This document shows, piece after piece, positions 33,201 to 47,552 of a DNA stretch of 64,000 nucleotides. The number at the start of each line of letters is the position of its first letter. The stretch's first letter is position 1. Both the position numbers and the translations under genes were made by a program. Under the pieces are notes generated by a model. It saw nothing but the letters and a program-made list of their open reading frames with translations, ran no database searches and was not told the origin of the DNA. Source of the DNA: Holacanthus passer (lineage: Eukaryota; Chordata; Actinopteri; Pomacanthidae). The stretch spans positions 10,900,001 through 10,964,000 of the forward strand of contig JAFREQ010000014.1 in the NCBI GenBank assembly GCA_025331565.1. Reading direction: 5' to 3'.

Positions 33201-36200
33201 GTGACATGGCACACAAACTCCTGCCAACACACACACACTTCACACTTCTTTATCTATAGCTCCACCAAAGAAAGCGCACAAGCAGAGCAGAGCAGGAAAG
33301 GCAGCAGGTGGGATAAGCCTGTATCCTCAGGGCACATTTTAAAAAGTGGAATTACCCTTGCAGTCTGGTGGTGCTCTCAAAACACCCTTTCTTCTTTACA
33401 GCACCTCATAAAGGGCCTTTTGATATTTTCTTGATGGAGTCAGCCAAGCCAACATTTGGCAGCAAGCACCCCCCTTTTCCTGCACCACACAACCCTGTCA
33501 AGAAACACACAAGTTGGCTTCAAACAGACAAACTTGCCCACCAAGCCGCCTGTCCCCCATGAACCCAGCAAAAAAAAAAAAAAAAAAAAAAAAAGTTTCC
33601 TTCAAATGTCCTTGTACAAAACCTGAGGAAGGAGGTATTAAATAGAGAGTGAAAATTAAAGGAAACGTCATTTCAATGAAAGGATTTTAGTCAGTGGCCT
33701 TTTACAGTCAGTGCAGGAAAAAGCAGACAGTCAAGTGCAGATCTGTGGAAAAAATGTGCCCCCTCATCCCTGTGGTGAGCTCCAGCTGACTCTTCATCTG
33801 CCCACCAGAAGACAGAAAGCAGCACAGCTCTCCTCTAGTGACTGGAGAGTGAACCCAAACCTGGCAATCCTGCAGGCCCGGGCCATTGATCATGTCAAGA
33901 AGACAGGACAGCTCGCGGGCAGGCGAGGAAGCAGACAGAGAGCGGAGGCAGGCAGACAGGCAAGGTGAGGAGAGAGGAGAGTCATCGAGGCAAACGCAGA
34001 GTCTTTGATCCTCAGGTTGTTTCTCGTCCTCCCAGACTTCCTCTCACCATCTGTAGCCCTGGCTCTCACCTGTCTGTCTCTGGCAAGGCCACTAGCGCTC
34101 GTTCAATTGCTATTGCTTCCTCCCCACAACAATAGAAACCTACAAAAGTAGAAGTAGCCCAGCTGTAGCTGTGGCCTCGCTCTGTCAGAGGAAGTGAGGG
34201 GAAAGGAGGATAACGTAAACAACAACAGTAGTATTCACTCCAACTCATTGGGGAAGCACCGCAGACCAAAGCATGCAAACGCAAACCTCTTATTGGAAGG
34301 AACAAACTCACCCACAAGTAGTAGTACACAGTTCATTCTCATTCGACATGTAAACCAGGCGTTCGCACACACGACACTAAGCATTTCCTCTTGCTTTTTT
34401 TTTTTCTTCGGCCTTACATATGCTGCAGCTCAAGCACTGTTTTACAAAATCATGTAAAGTCATAGCCATCTATCTGACGTCTTCTCTGAATTTACTGTGT
34501 CCAGATTTGCATTAACAGCTACACTTTCTATTATGGGACTTAGAAGGCTGCACTTTGAGAAAGATAAAGGCGAGGGGAGTGAGACAGACAGAACAGTGAG
34601 AGAGCAGCCAGAAAATGACTATGGCTTCCTGATGTCTGGGTGATTTGCAGTCTATATGTATGTGGTATTGCACCACTGGCACAAAGTCCCCTTACACTGG
34701 CACAAACACTCAGTCATATCAGATGTACAAGTAACTCTGAGAAACTTCTGCTTTGAGTCGCTCAGCGGAGCAGTGATGCATATCAGAGTTTTTCACTTTT
34801 GCTTGGCAACCAACCGCCAACAGGTTGCCCAACTCTGTCTCTAGGCGGAGGCTGTCAGAGCACTGACAAGAAATTCAGATTGGGGCCGCACAGTGATTCA
34901 TTTCCTTCTCTGTCTGCCTCTCGGTGTGTTGGAAGTTCCATGTGAGATTAAAAATGGGGCAATAAGGTCACATTTTGACATTCTGACTTTTACCATTCAG
35001 AGAAAACCAATACGTCACTGAGAAATCAAGCAATGCCCATTCAGCCAGTTCCCATAACAGCAGAGTACCCTGAGTTCATTCAGCATTCCTGAACAAGGCA
35101 TAAATCATCTCGAGCAGCCCCTAACTCCTCTGCTGGATCGCTTCCTGTCTAACTGGCTGTCTGTCTGTCTGGCTGGTTTTCTCTCACTGTTTTCTGGCAA
35201 ATGCGAGGTGCTCAAACAGTGGAGCAGGAGCTGATAAATCCAAACCTACTGACAGGATGACTACAGCCGGTTCTCATTCGATCACAGGTCACGCTACAGT
35301 GAAGACATGGACATACTGTATTCTCTGCTAGTTAGCCACTGAAGAACATGTGCTTTTTCCTTCTGTGTGTCCATGCATGGCTGCTCGTGAGTGTGTGTCA
35401 TGTGTGTAAGTAAGAATGCACTTATTGTGTCAGATTCAGAGCAAGACTTACTGCTTGAGCCGACTGAAACAGCGAGTGTGTTTACATGTATTTCACTAAC
35501 CTGGAAATTGTCGGTTTTCCGCAGTAATCTGACTTCTTTGTAAGAGAGATTTAAATACATTTCTGCAGAAGAAATGTAATTTCATAGCCATGTTTGCACT
35601 TATCAGATTTATAACAGATTTTAAATCTGTGCATGACAAAAAGCCAGGACAGGGAATGTGGTGGGATGAAAGGAAAGATCATTACTGTAACTGTGCATTC
35701 TTGTATCCAAAATACATGAATCCAAAACCTGACAAAACAGAAACAGAAACTAAAATAAATAAGTTTCCATAGATATGCAGTAGACACATAAGCATAAAAG
35801 AAAAACTGAGTGGTCTGAAAGCCTCAGTTCAAAAATATGACAGAAGGTTGGAGAGAAATCTTACCACTGACCAGCTGTATGTAAAGTTTTCAAGATGTGA
35901 CACACATTCTCCCTTTTCCTGCCTTAACCTGATTTCTCCCAATAACCTGGTTTTATGTGTGCATGTAAACACAGTCAGTGAGTAAACACACACATGCTCA
36001 GAGGGCCATCTGTAATGATGTCCACTGACATACATGTTGTCAATGTAAAGAGTCCCAAAGTGTCGGCTGAGCACATAATTACAGGCATGTCATCTCGCAC
36101 ACACCTGTTCTCCCCCTCAGTGATCACAAAGGCAAAAGAGACACAAATGCAAGTACATACAAATGAGCTCCGGCACCATTTCCAAAAAAGTGGTCATGGC

Positions 36201-38160
36201 AGTTGCACATACACACATTTGCAGAATTTGACTAATGTCCAAGTGGAAACAATGCCAACGGGCTTCCCTTCCTCCCTCCCTCGGCCAACTCCTCTTCCAT
36301 CACTCTCCACCCCTGAGCCCAGATAATAGCTGTACTACACCATCCGCCCACCACTCCCTGCCAAACATTGTCGGCTGCATAAACACAGCCCATTCACACA
36401 TACGCAGGGGGAGGACAGTCGGGCTCGTCTGGGTCTCTAGCCCGAGCCCTCCATTTCTCATAACAGTGAGCCCCTAGCAACCCTCGAGCCAAGCCGTCAG
36501 TCAATAACACGGTGGTAGCAGAACTACTCCCTTCACACTCGGCTCACACATGGCTCTGAGCTGACATACTCCTATATGCGCTATACACAAACACACATGC
36601 TCAACAGTACGTCGCGAGCTGACCAGTGAAATAAACTCTCACAGGTGCACGCACGAGCACACACACACACACACAAATAGAGAGGTGCACACACACACAC
36701 ACACACACCCTACCTGCCAGTTGCCCACGCCTTTGTACAAGGGAAAATGTGCCTGGCAGGCAAAGAGCTGTTCTCAGTAAACAGCTACAATAGCAGCAGT
36801 CAGACATGGGTGTTAGGGTGGGCAGCCACAATACCTCTGTGACCTGCAAACTATTGTGAAAGAACTTACGAAAGTCCACATTTTATACTCTGCTGATACA
36901 AAGGGGCAAACTGTTGACCCAGTTGCCTCATAACAGCCTGTTCTGTCATGTTGCCTTCCACCAAAATTTCCTCGTAATGTTTCAGCGTGGGCGCTCTTGT
37001 GAAATGCAGCTAAAAAATTTCACTAAGACGGACAGGAAAAGACAATGAGAAAGGCCATGGCGACAAATTCAGGCTCCACATGGTGGCTGATGAGTTTTAT
37101 TTACAGTGGTGTGACTGACGCTGCTGAGGGGCTATAAACTGCTATTAGAGCAGAGCTGGATTCCAGCACAGGCCTGTGGAATCCAGCCTGGCACATTGTC
37201 TGTCTCTGGATTTGACACAGCAGTCTGGGTGCCCAACGCCAGCCAAACAGGCACGTAAACACTACATACGTTGACATGTAGGAGTTCACATGCACACTCC
37301 ACACACGCAAGTAGTTTGACACAGGTTGACACAAAATGAAAGGGGGCTTGTGGAAAAAAACTTTTAAGCGACTGCAGGGATTGAATCTGTTTATTTATAG
37401 GCGCGCTGTCTATTAATGGGTCGGGCTATTACTGTGAGGCTGAGACAGATCTGTTAGCAAGGTGGTGTGATACTGCAACACAAGTAGTCCTTATACTGAA
37501 AATGGCATCATGCTATAAAAATGTTTTCCATGTTGTAATGTAATATAATGCAGTAAATATGAAATAACTATTATATGGATAGAATTAAATTATAATTAAC
37601 ATCACAGTTTCACATTCAATTCATAGTACATGTGTGAATGCAACACAAAATAAAATTTCTGTAGCTTCTTGAGCTTGAGTATTATCAAGACATACATATA
37701 GTATATACATATGCATATCTACATATGGGCCTGTGCATACTCACAGAGATACATGTACATATAAATACTTAGAGTACACATAGCATGCATCTTTCCCCAG
37801 GGAACAACTTATATAAAGGGCCTCTCTATGCACTGACTGCGCTTTGGTATTTTTTGATTGCAGTCTGGTATTACAGAACAAAAAGTTTCCTCTCACGCCT
37901 CAGTGTTTTGCACGTTTCACTTTGCACTTCAAACAGCTCATTTACTTTCACTGGCATAACTGTTTTCGGAGACAAGTGAAGGTTTTTCCATCAGGCATAT
38001 CAATTACGACTCAGTGACCTTGCACCAGCTGACTACTTAAGCCCTTTTAACTTCAGCACATTCATTTGACATTATCTTGAAAGGATCAACAAGGTTTATG
38101 TATATATCACAGCACTGACAAGTCCTCATTAGAACTGCAACTGTGGTATTATAAGTCTCC

Positions 38161-38237
<77 letters not shown>

Positions 38238-41200
38238 GCACACACACCTCCCCCCTAACCAAGATACCACTATCTATTCCCAGTCCTGCCCCTCAGGCAT
38301 TCTAATCTTTTAATTGAATCTTTTGTAATTATAATGAAATAACTGCGGACTTCCATCAGGGAGAAAATGATCAGGGCCAGAATGTGCCAGCGGTCACAGG
38401 AAGCTCTTATTTCTCTGCCATTGCTGCCGAGATATACCCCCATTTCAATTAGCTCCTCAATTCACATTTGAACAGCACATTAAGGGAAAACAAAGAGCCG
38501 TGTGTGTGTGTGTGTGTGTGTGTGTGATTGCACACATGGTGATGGATTACTCCAGCGATCTGTTACTGCCATGCCACTCTCTTGTATGTATCGCTTGCAA
38601 GCATCAGAATTAATATCCAAACAGTGTTTAAAAAGATCGAGCTACGACTTTGTTTTGGTGAGAAAAACACGCTTCCCCTTCTTCTGACCCTGGAGAACTG
38701 CTAAGCGTAATTGCCTCATTCTTCTACACAAATGAACATTGACAGAGTGGGGATTGGTCTGCATAGGCTCTCTCAAATGGCTTCCCTGGCAGTTGACTAA
38801 TTCAGTTCTCATTGACGTATGACTAAATCAGTGTCCATTATCCTTAGGCGCAGGGCAGCTCAGATGTAGTACCAGCCCCGTGCTAGAAGCCACTTAAGAG
38901 CATTACACAAGCCAAGCTGGTGGAAAGAGTCTCCTTTTCAGCGAGTTGACAAGGCCGCCACACATGGTGGAGATCTGACATTGGCCAGGCCGTAGCCTCT
39001 GACTAACCTCTGACATTGAGGTCCCCCACTGGTGAACAAAACAACAGGAAAACTGACCACACACTTTTAAGGTCTCTGACTGTCCCCGAGCTCACGGCCA
39101 AGAACAGTGACACTTATCACTGCAGGAGATTTACAGCCAGGACAATGGGCTATACTCATTTTGTGCAAGATTTAGGGGGGCAAGCATCTTTTATTGCATT
39201 TTCCACAGGCTATCGAAGAAATACTGACAATTTTAAGATTTCTAACAACATCTGTTTTTAGAGACGAGCACTCTGTTTGACCACAGTAATTCATTGTTGA
39301 GTATCAGGCCAGGGCCAGGTGACTCTCTTTACAAACCCGGTGGTTATTTTGGTGTGCAGACTGTGTGCTTGTGTGAGCGTGACATTAGGAGCCAGACAGG
39401 TCCCTCTGTTGTGCAGCTGGGCCGGCTTAATGAGATATCAGACCCAAACATCAATTCATCAGCCTCATTGATGAGGACAATGAGGGGCAACTGCTTCAGC
39501 AAAGAGAGGCATTATGGCTCCTCATGTGCGGATAGGGCGGCCTTGTTTACAAAGGTTATTGGGCACAGAGGGCTTGAAACAGTACACCACACCAGCCTCC
39601 ACTTTGCTCTGCTCTGCTAGACTCGGCTCCCCTGCCCTCGGGGCGGCTTCTCTGGACTTTTTTATCGCTTCAATTTTCTGGAACAAAGACCCAAAAGAAA
39701 AATGTACTTCTGGAATCCGGAGGCCTAATTTTTAAATGCGTGCATGTGTGTGTGAATGGGTTAAAAGGAGAGGCCATAGAGGCCTGATTGATTAAATAAA
39801 CAAATCTCATCTTGTTATCATCAGGGCTCCCCTAGCTGAGCAGAGCAGGCTGGGCTGGCTGGAGTCCCCCCTGGCCTCGGCCTCCACTGACAGGGCATCT
39901 GTCTTCATTAAAGCTCAGCCAGTGTGCATGACAGCCACTGAAACGCTGGTGTCTTCACGATTAATGAAGACAGATGACCCCCCCCCCCCAAGAGGCAGTA
40001 AAAAGGAACAAAAAGCAGGAGGACGAACAAACAGAAAAACACAAAAAGAAAATCAGAACCAAATTCTAAAAGCTTTCCAAAAACAAGAAGACAGTTAAGT
40101 TTATCCCACTGCTCTATCTCTTCTTGTATTCTTGACTGTTTTTCCACTGTCATATCTGGCTTGGCTCCTTCCACACTTCTCCCACCATACCACGCACATA
40201 CACCCCCACTCCTTTTCCACTCTCACACGCTCTCTCACAGCAGTAGCGGCCCCCTGGAAGTGTATGGAAATGGACCCCAGTTTTGTCTGTCCAGAGACAG
40301 GCATGTTGTTAGAGTCAGAGCCTTGTCTGAAGTCAGAGGCGGAAGGAGGGAGAGGAAAAATGAGAGTTTGACAGAGAAAAAGAGAGAGAAAAGAAAGCTG
40401 GCCAGAAAATGCCTCAGCTTTTTAAAGATTGTGTATGCATTCCACATTTCTAATTTATTCATTCATTTCTCCGTTAAATAATTAATCTGCTTATTAATTC
40501 ATGGCTGTTTGACTCGAGAGGAATATCATTATCCATCTAGTATCCAGGAGCGTAAACAAACCTCCGACCTATGAGGGCCGCAGCAGGCTTCACAGAACTT
40601 TTAACATCTGTAATATTAAAAGAGGCCACGCTCGTCAATAACCTTTTGTGAGAAACACATCAAAAACGAAACTCGTAGTGTCAAACCCACACTATGAATG
40701 GAAGGTACATTAGCATGCATGAGAGTCTAAAGCATCAGTGTTTTCTCTTCCTGTCAATCACCAACTCTTTTCCTTTTTCTTTCATCTGTGAATAGATCCT
40801 AGCTTTGTTTTTAGTACACAGCACCTGGCAAGGTCAAACCTCAGGTGGCTCACATTGTCACTGAAACTTGACTCTATGGGCTCAGACTCACAATTCAAAC
40901 ATGGACACACACACACAAAAAGACACACAGAGAGACCCACAGTGCATATCATATCATAGCAGAGAGTTTCTTTCAGATGGCTGAGCAGCTCAAACTGGCT
41001 GTAGGCTGTGAGGAGAGGAGAGGAGAGGAGAGGAGAGGAGACTGTCTGTCCCAGTCTTTTCCTGTGCTGCTCTGTAGCCCCTGACAGCTCCCCCTTGGCC
41101 GAGCCCTGAGGGGTAAGCAAGCCAGCAATGAGGGAGAGAGAGAGGGGGAGTGAGGGAGAGAGAGAGAGAGCGATGATTGTGTTATAGAAGAAATCCAAAC

Positions 41201-44200
41201 AGGATGCCACTTACACTGAACGCTGGCACTGCCCGTCCACGCGAAGGGGTCCAGCCCTGCAAAGAAGGGGCTTGCCTTCCGCAGCATGCACGCACCTCGG
41301 CTGGTGACATCATAGAGCTGGCGGGGGCCCATACCCAGAGCCTCCATACAGTCGAACATGGCAGCCCCCCCCCTCCCTCAACAAAAACCACTACGAGCCC
41401 TCAGTCCTGCCTGCGACCTGCCCCGCTTCCACCGCTCACGTCACTCGCCGGAGCAGTGACAACAACAAACTGCAGCAACAGCTAGCTGGATGTGCAACCT
41501 GCCCTTCCCTCCCTTCACTTATCTCTCGCTGTCACTCTCTCTGCTGTCCTTTCCTGCCGATGCCGGAGTTTCCCCTCTTTCCCTCTCAGCTGGAATGCAG
41601 ATCTGGTTCCTGCCCGGCTGAGCTGAGCTGAGCTGAGCTGAGCGTGACTCTGACTCTCTACTCTCCCCCTGCCCTTGGGTGAGCTGCTCCCTGTCTGCTG
41701 TAACAGACCTAAATAACAGCCTCTCACAGCTCTCACTGAGCCCCAGACACGGCGGAGCGAACCAACTGCCTCGGCATGACGCTCTGAGAGGGGGTGGAGA
41801 GAGAGGGAGAGAATGCCAGAGAGGGAGGGATAGAAAGAAAGGGACCCAGGAGAGGGGGGGAGAGTGTGGGGGAGAGGGAGGAGAGGGGGCCGGCCAGCAC
41901 TGGAGGAAGAACTGATCTGGTTAGAGGACAGAACTCTATTCCCATTCTTCTCTTGTTTTTTTTCTCTGCGCTGCTTTTGTGTTTCATATTTCAGCTTCGA
42001 ATGCAAACAAACATCCCCCCCCTCTCTTTCCTCCATGTCCCATTCAGATCTGGTCCCTGTCTCTGTCTGTCTTTACATCGCACCTCCCCCAGTTCCCCTG
42101 CAGTAAATATGAGCCCCTTCCCCTCCCTTCCCTGAGCCCCCGTCTCTAATCATAACCATATTAAAGTCCAGCCACTGGCCGGGTGAGTGTGTGTGTGTGA
42201 GAAAGAGAGCCAGAGAGAGAGAGAGAGAGAAAGAACATTGTGCTGTGGTTGAACCCAGAAACCAGATGCCAGGGTAAATCCCTCCCTCCTCTCTGTCTGT
42301 TTGAGGGAACAGAGGATGGGCAGTTCTTTCTGTCTCTCCCTCTGGAAGTGCTTTAACAGTGATGAATGAGGGCTGCCTTGCTCAATCCCTGCAGTGCATT
42401 TACACAGGCACATACCCCCAATATACAAACACACCATGTGCTGGACACACTTCTCACAGGTTCACTTGACCTTGTTTGCGATTTATCCATCAGCAACCAT
42501 TGCAAAGAGAGACGGGAGGATGCAGATGTGCGAGTAATGAATTTCAATGTGTCGAAAGGCACCTGAATGTATCGTTGAGATTCACAAAAACAATCTGCCT
42601 CCCACGTTTCTTTAACACAGGCTGTTCTGTGTTGCATTAAAAACAATTCAATTTAATGTGGTGATGCCCTCACAGTGACGGTAAATCAAAGGAAATCAAT
42701 AGGCGGTCTGTGGTCAATAAAAAAGCCTGTCACTGGTCCTAACTGTTGCTCAGCAGACGAATAGACTCTGGCTGGGCTAAAGCAAACAGCCCGATACAAT
42801 GGGAGATATATGATAATAGAATGGCTCTAGTCTGCGTGTCCCGCACATTCATCTCCCCCCTGTCAGACCAGTACAAGTGGTACAGCCCAGCAGGCAAAAA
42901 AGACAACATTTCCTGTCAATCTGTGCTGCTGGCTACGCTCTCCATAAACACACAGTGCCCTCCCTCCCTCCACCCGCCCTCCTCCTCCTCTGTCTAACAC
43001 TTCACTCTTCTTCCTGTCATGAAACAAACCACGCTTTCACATTTTTTTTTTTGCCATTCTGAGTGATTTTGATTAAAATGTTTAGCCGTTCCTTCAGCTG
43101 AGGCCTCTTGTTTATTTCCTTAAGCTGGTACGCTCGTGCGAGTCACACACATGTGGGCTGATACTCCTCGCACACACACTTGCTCGCTTGCACAAACAGA
43201 CACACGCATACATATAACAGCTCTTTTGATGCATCAAAATGTCAACAACATCAGTGGATCTTAGGAGTTTCTTCATACAGCTGTCGGGTCATAAAGGGGA
43301 AGCTTTATGACAGTGAAGTCTAGAAGAGTGAGGCTAAACAACAAAGATGCCCCTGCTCACAGCTTGTTTTTAAAAACAACTTTCTTTTTCTGACTCCCCA
43401 CCCATTTACACAATAATTCAAAAAAAAAAAAAAAAAAAAAAGATCTGGATGCATTTCAGATTAAATCATCACTGCCCCGAGTCACATTTTTGTGATCCAC
43501 AAGCATTCTTCTCACACTCGTCTTTCGTCTCCTTCCTGTTTTTTTTTTTTTTTTTTTTTTTTGCTGCTCGTTTCATACAGCATCCTGGAAACTAAAAACT
43601 GGCTAATCCCCTGGCGTTCAAATGTTCTATGTAACATCAGTGTTGTTTGCCAGAGCTGCTCTGTGGACCGGCCAGCCTCAGCACAATCGATTTATAATAT
43701 CATGTGCTCGCTCTTGAAACTCTTTTGTTTTTGGAGATTTATGGACCCTAGCCGACTCTCTCCTGGTTTTGACATTTCTTTTGACTCTGCTTGAGACTAT
43801 AATTCAGACCACTAACTCCAGCTTCTCCGCTTACTGGCACACGGCACTGTGAGCTGTGAGCCTTCCAGCGCTTCAGAGGGTTCGCCGAGCGAGTTTAGAC
43901 ATCTAATCTACACATACTCCATACTGCTGCTGACCCAGGCCGTTCCCTGCCTCCCTTCCCTCCCCTCCCTCCTCCCCTTCCTTCCCCAGCCAGAGAGGTT
44001 GAACTCTAGAAGAAACCCCCACTGGGCCACTAACTTTCCCCCCAAACTTATCCTGCCCTCCCTCCTTCTCTCCCTCACTCTCTGGCTCACAAGTCTCTCC
44101 ATCGCTCTCCTTAATTCCCCCCCCCCCTCTGTTTCTGCAAATACTCTCCCCATTTCATCAAGTTCCCTATGGCCATTTTTTTCCTGACTGCATGATTTGT

Positions 44201-47200
44201 TTTAGTTCTCTGCTTTTGTTTCTGGTTTTGGAAATATTTCATTTTCAGTGGCTGCCAACTCGCTGGTCATTTTGTGTGACTGCTGCTTTCAATCATGTTT
44301 AATTGCACCGATTAGAAAAGACTTTTAGACACAATAAATAATAAATAAATACACAATATTTAAATGTTTCTTTTCTTTTCATATCTATCATGTTTCATCT
44401 CTTTGTCTATACACAAGACAGGGACGCTCAGACAGGTGGACCCAGTCTGCTTATAGCTCCACGTGGGCCGGAGCCCAGGAAAATCAGGCTTTACTACTGT
44501 CTGACACCCTGATGCCGATTGCAGATAAGACGTATACAACACATTGTTGCCACTTCCTCTGTATACAGTCGTTCAGGTTCCAGCCAAGCAGTCAACAACA
44601 CAGTGGTGTGTGAGGCAATAAAGACAGCTTGTTTTTAAATGCCTGTGTGCTAAACGCAGCTTGGTGATTTTGAAAGGAATGTAGAGCTTTTCCATTGCTG
44701 ATGTGAGCATGTGTGCAGTGTGTGGACGTGCTGAAACAGATTGCCGGTGATGATAGAGACACTGAACACCAGTTCAGAGCGCCCTCCCACTACAGCCAGA
44801 CTCAGGTTACTCAGAAATACACACACACGCGCTCAGAAACACACACCGAGATCCTATACAGGTTGTTTTGGGGTTTTTTTTTACAAATAAAGTAGCTTTG
44901 TGAAGAAGCCACAAACAAGATCCGAGCATCCAAAAACATTTTCTGTCCTTTTCATTTATAAGCTCCTTTAAAAAAAAAGTGATGTCTTATTTAGTGTTGT
45001 TTTGTCTGCGAAAAACAGGGCGCGATCCTGGCGTTCTTACTCATCACATCCATCAAATGCTCCACCAGCCGCAGATTTTACACATGTTCGGCTCCGACAA
45101 GACATGTAATCTTATCCACTCATCTACCTCACTCTCTCACAATATATCTCTGGCAGATACCTGGTGTGTCACTGAGGAGGGACGTGGAGAAAGTGAGGCA
45201 TGACTTATGAGAGAGCCTGTTTCTTAGCAGCGGCCATGTTGGCCCCTGCTCACATGCTTGTCCCACCAACGGCCTAACAGAGCTACTTTTCAGAGCGCTA
45301 TCAGTCTTGGCCATCTTTCAGCCAAGTCTTTTTTGCTCTCTATCGTTTTCTCTCCGTCTATCTGCACTGTCATGACATTTTACGACCCGTGTTTTGTGAG
45401 GAAAAAAAGAAAGATCTTTTAGTTGTGTGGCCAAAAATACGAATCCCTCGTCTCATTCTCATAGGCCTGCCCTGCGCCTGTGTGCCCTCCTACGCCTTCG
45501 GACAGCCCATCCCTACTTTCTCGCCATTGCGCGCCCTTCATCTTGCACGTGCCCACAAAGGCCCATCTGAAAATAGACCCCTCCCATTTTCAATAGTAGC
45601 TTCTTTATCTTCATCTGTCATCATGTCAGAGCTGTAGCACACTCTGTGGCCTCTCCCTTACCAGCAACCTTTGCTGACTTTCCACACTCGCTGGCATGCA
45701 AGCGCGCACACACACAAACACACAGAAAGTTTCAGCAAGTTTCCAGCACTCAGGGCAAATTGGATCCAACTCGCACAGAGGGATAACAAGAGGAAATCCA
45801 AGGTGAAGGCTGAGCAGAAAGAAAGAAAGAGAAGAGAAAAAAGCAAGGGAACTCAAGAGTGCATAAGCCGACAGGGTTTAGGTGGATATCATTGGAGGAG
45901 CAGACATTCAACTCAGTTTCACAAAAACTCCTTCAATGAGGTGCTTAAATCGACTGGAAAAACAAAGTGGGCCTTTCTGTCCATTTTCCCCTCTCATCTC
46001 TTGAATCGTGGCCAGCACGTGTTGAAAAATAAAAAGAGCAATGTGACGGGAATCGATTTCCAAAAAGGAGCGGAGCGTCCCGGAGAGCTGTCATCTTGAG
46101 GCTAGTGGTCGCCTATGGAGATGAAAGCAGGGATGTCAGATGATGCAGAGCTGTTTATTAAAGCGGAGGAGGCTCCAGTCTCACTGATAGATCAAGGACG
46201 CGGCCAAATAGCGCTGCGCATGCTGTCATCACACACACAAGTACACACAAATGGTCCGGTCCTCGCATTGCTAATTTACTATGTAGATCACGAACACAGG
46301 AGCAGAGGTGCCAGCGAGCAGATGGCTCTATAATGGTGCTTTTCTGTGATGAAGTTTTGACGCTCGTGACAGTGAACGTCGGGGTCAAAACCAAACACTG
46401 CTAACAACTATTCTGTGTAATAATTAATAGTGAAATAAACGTGATTTGAGAATTCAAAACTGATGCTAGATAGTTTTCATCTGCAGTTTCACATGTCCTG
46501 AGCTTTCCTTTTATACTCCTGTCAGAAATGATCCAGAATTATTCTTATGGTTTTGGTTGACACACTGACAAAAGCTACTCTTGTTAAGAAATAAATACAA
46601 TATTGGTAGATGATCATGCTAAAAGAGATGAGGGATGACAGTATTGGTATGTTTCAAAATACACTCATTCATCATTACAAGATCTCTTTCACTGCTCTAT
46701 TTCAGTTTTAAATGATTAAATTCCATAACAAATGACCACATTTCTAATGAATTTAATTATCAACCATACATCCTAAGAGGCCACTATGATATTAATCTCA
46801 AATATGTGTCTCTCATTCCTGATGCTCTCCAGAAATTCTTTAAAATCTTCATTTGTTTTCACCCCTGGGTTCAAGCCATTTTTTTCTGGACTCTCAATAA
46901 CAGAGATCAGCGAATGACAAGATTGAGGTCAGAGATTGATCGGCTTCGTTCTCAAGAGCAAAACAGAAGACTGAACACTCAGGTGTCTCATTCAAAAACA
47001 GAGGTGACACCACAGTTTGTAAAGAGGACGCAGGAAGAGAATAATAAAAATAGAGATGGGACTTTTGTCTTTGTCTGTCTGTAGGGAAGCTTGTGCCTGA
47101 AAGGAAGTGAGGGGTAGCAGGGCTGAGATCATCATTTTCATATCCATACATAGCTCCCTTTCTCTTTCGACTCCCTCCCTCCCTTCACTCAAATATACAG

Positions 47201-47520
47201 TGTACCCACATAGGCGCACACATATGCACCCAGACGAATCCAAACCTTCGCGTTCAGCTGCGTACCTACCAACCTCCATCTAGGCTGGGCTGAAACCCAG
47301 CACTTCAATCTTTATGAAAATAAATAAAGCGGTACAATGTGCTGTTTGTGCTCTGCTTCGCATCCAGCGGAGAAGGCTTCACTCTACTGGTCGACATCCT
47401 TCCCTGCTGTCCCTCTCCTCCATTTAAAGGTTCGCTTTTACATTCCCTCTCATACCACATTTCCCACCAAAATGGCTCCTTTACGCAACTCCCCGAGCTC
47501 ACTAAGCCAACATGACCTCC

Positions 47521-47552
<32 letters not shown>

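Larger units (their letters stand above)
27771..41214 (-). other. rarg: rarg intron between isoform-2 exon and common exons
   Basis: I see no coding exon in this 13.4 kb. It holds a 155-bp inverted-repeat element (28,546-28,700), a SOX-OCT composite site (30,172-30,186), two AGGTCA half-sites 15 bp apart (30,651 and 30,672), an A25 run (33,570-33,594), CA/GT arrays (36,660-36,710, 38,502-38,526), a (CT)n(CA)n array, and GC-balanced unique sequence at 38,970-39,980 that looks like conserved non-coding DNA. Reading frames across this stretch look fortuitous. Confidence 0.6.

Noticed and set aside
32690..33600. T- and A-runs as ends of a SINE or LINE
   Set aside because: I see no polymerase III boxes, target duplication or coding remnant between or beside them.
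41515..42036. 173-codon - strand frame upstream of rarg exon A2
   Set aside because: Lies in purine/pyrimidine-skewed promoter or leader sequence where stop codons are rare; Ser/Pro/Arg-rich with no family resemblance. Leader status is unproven.
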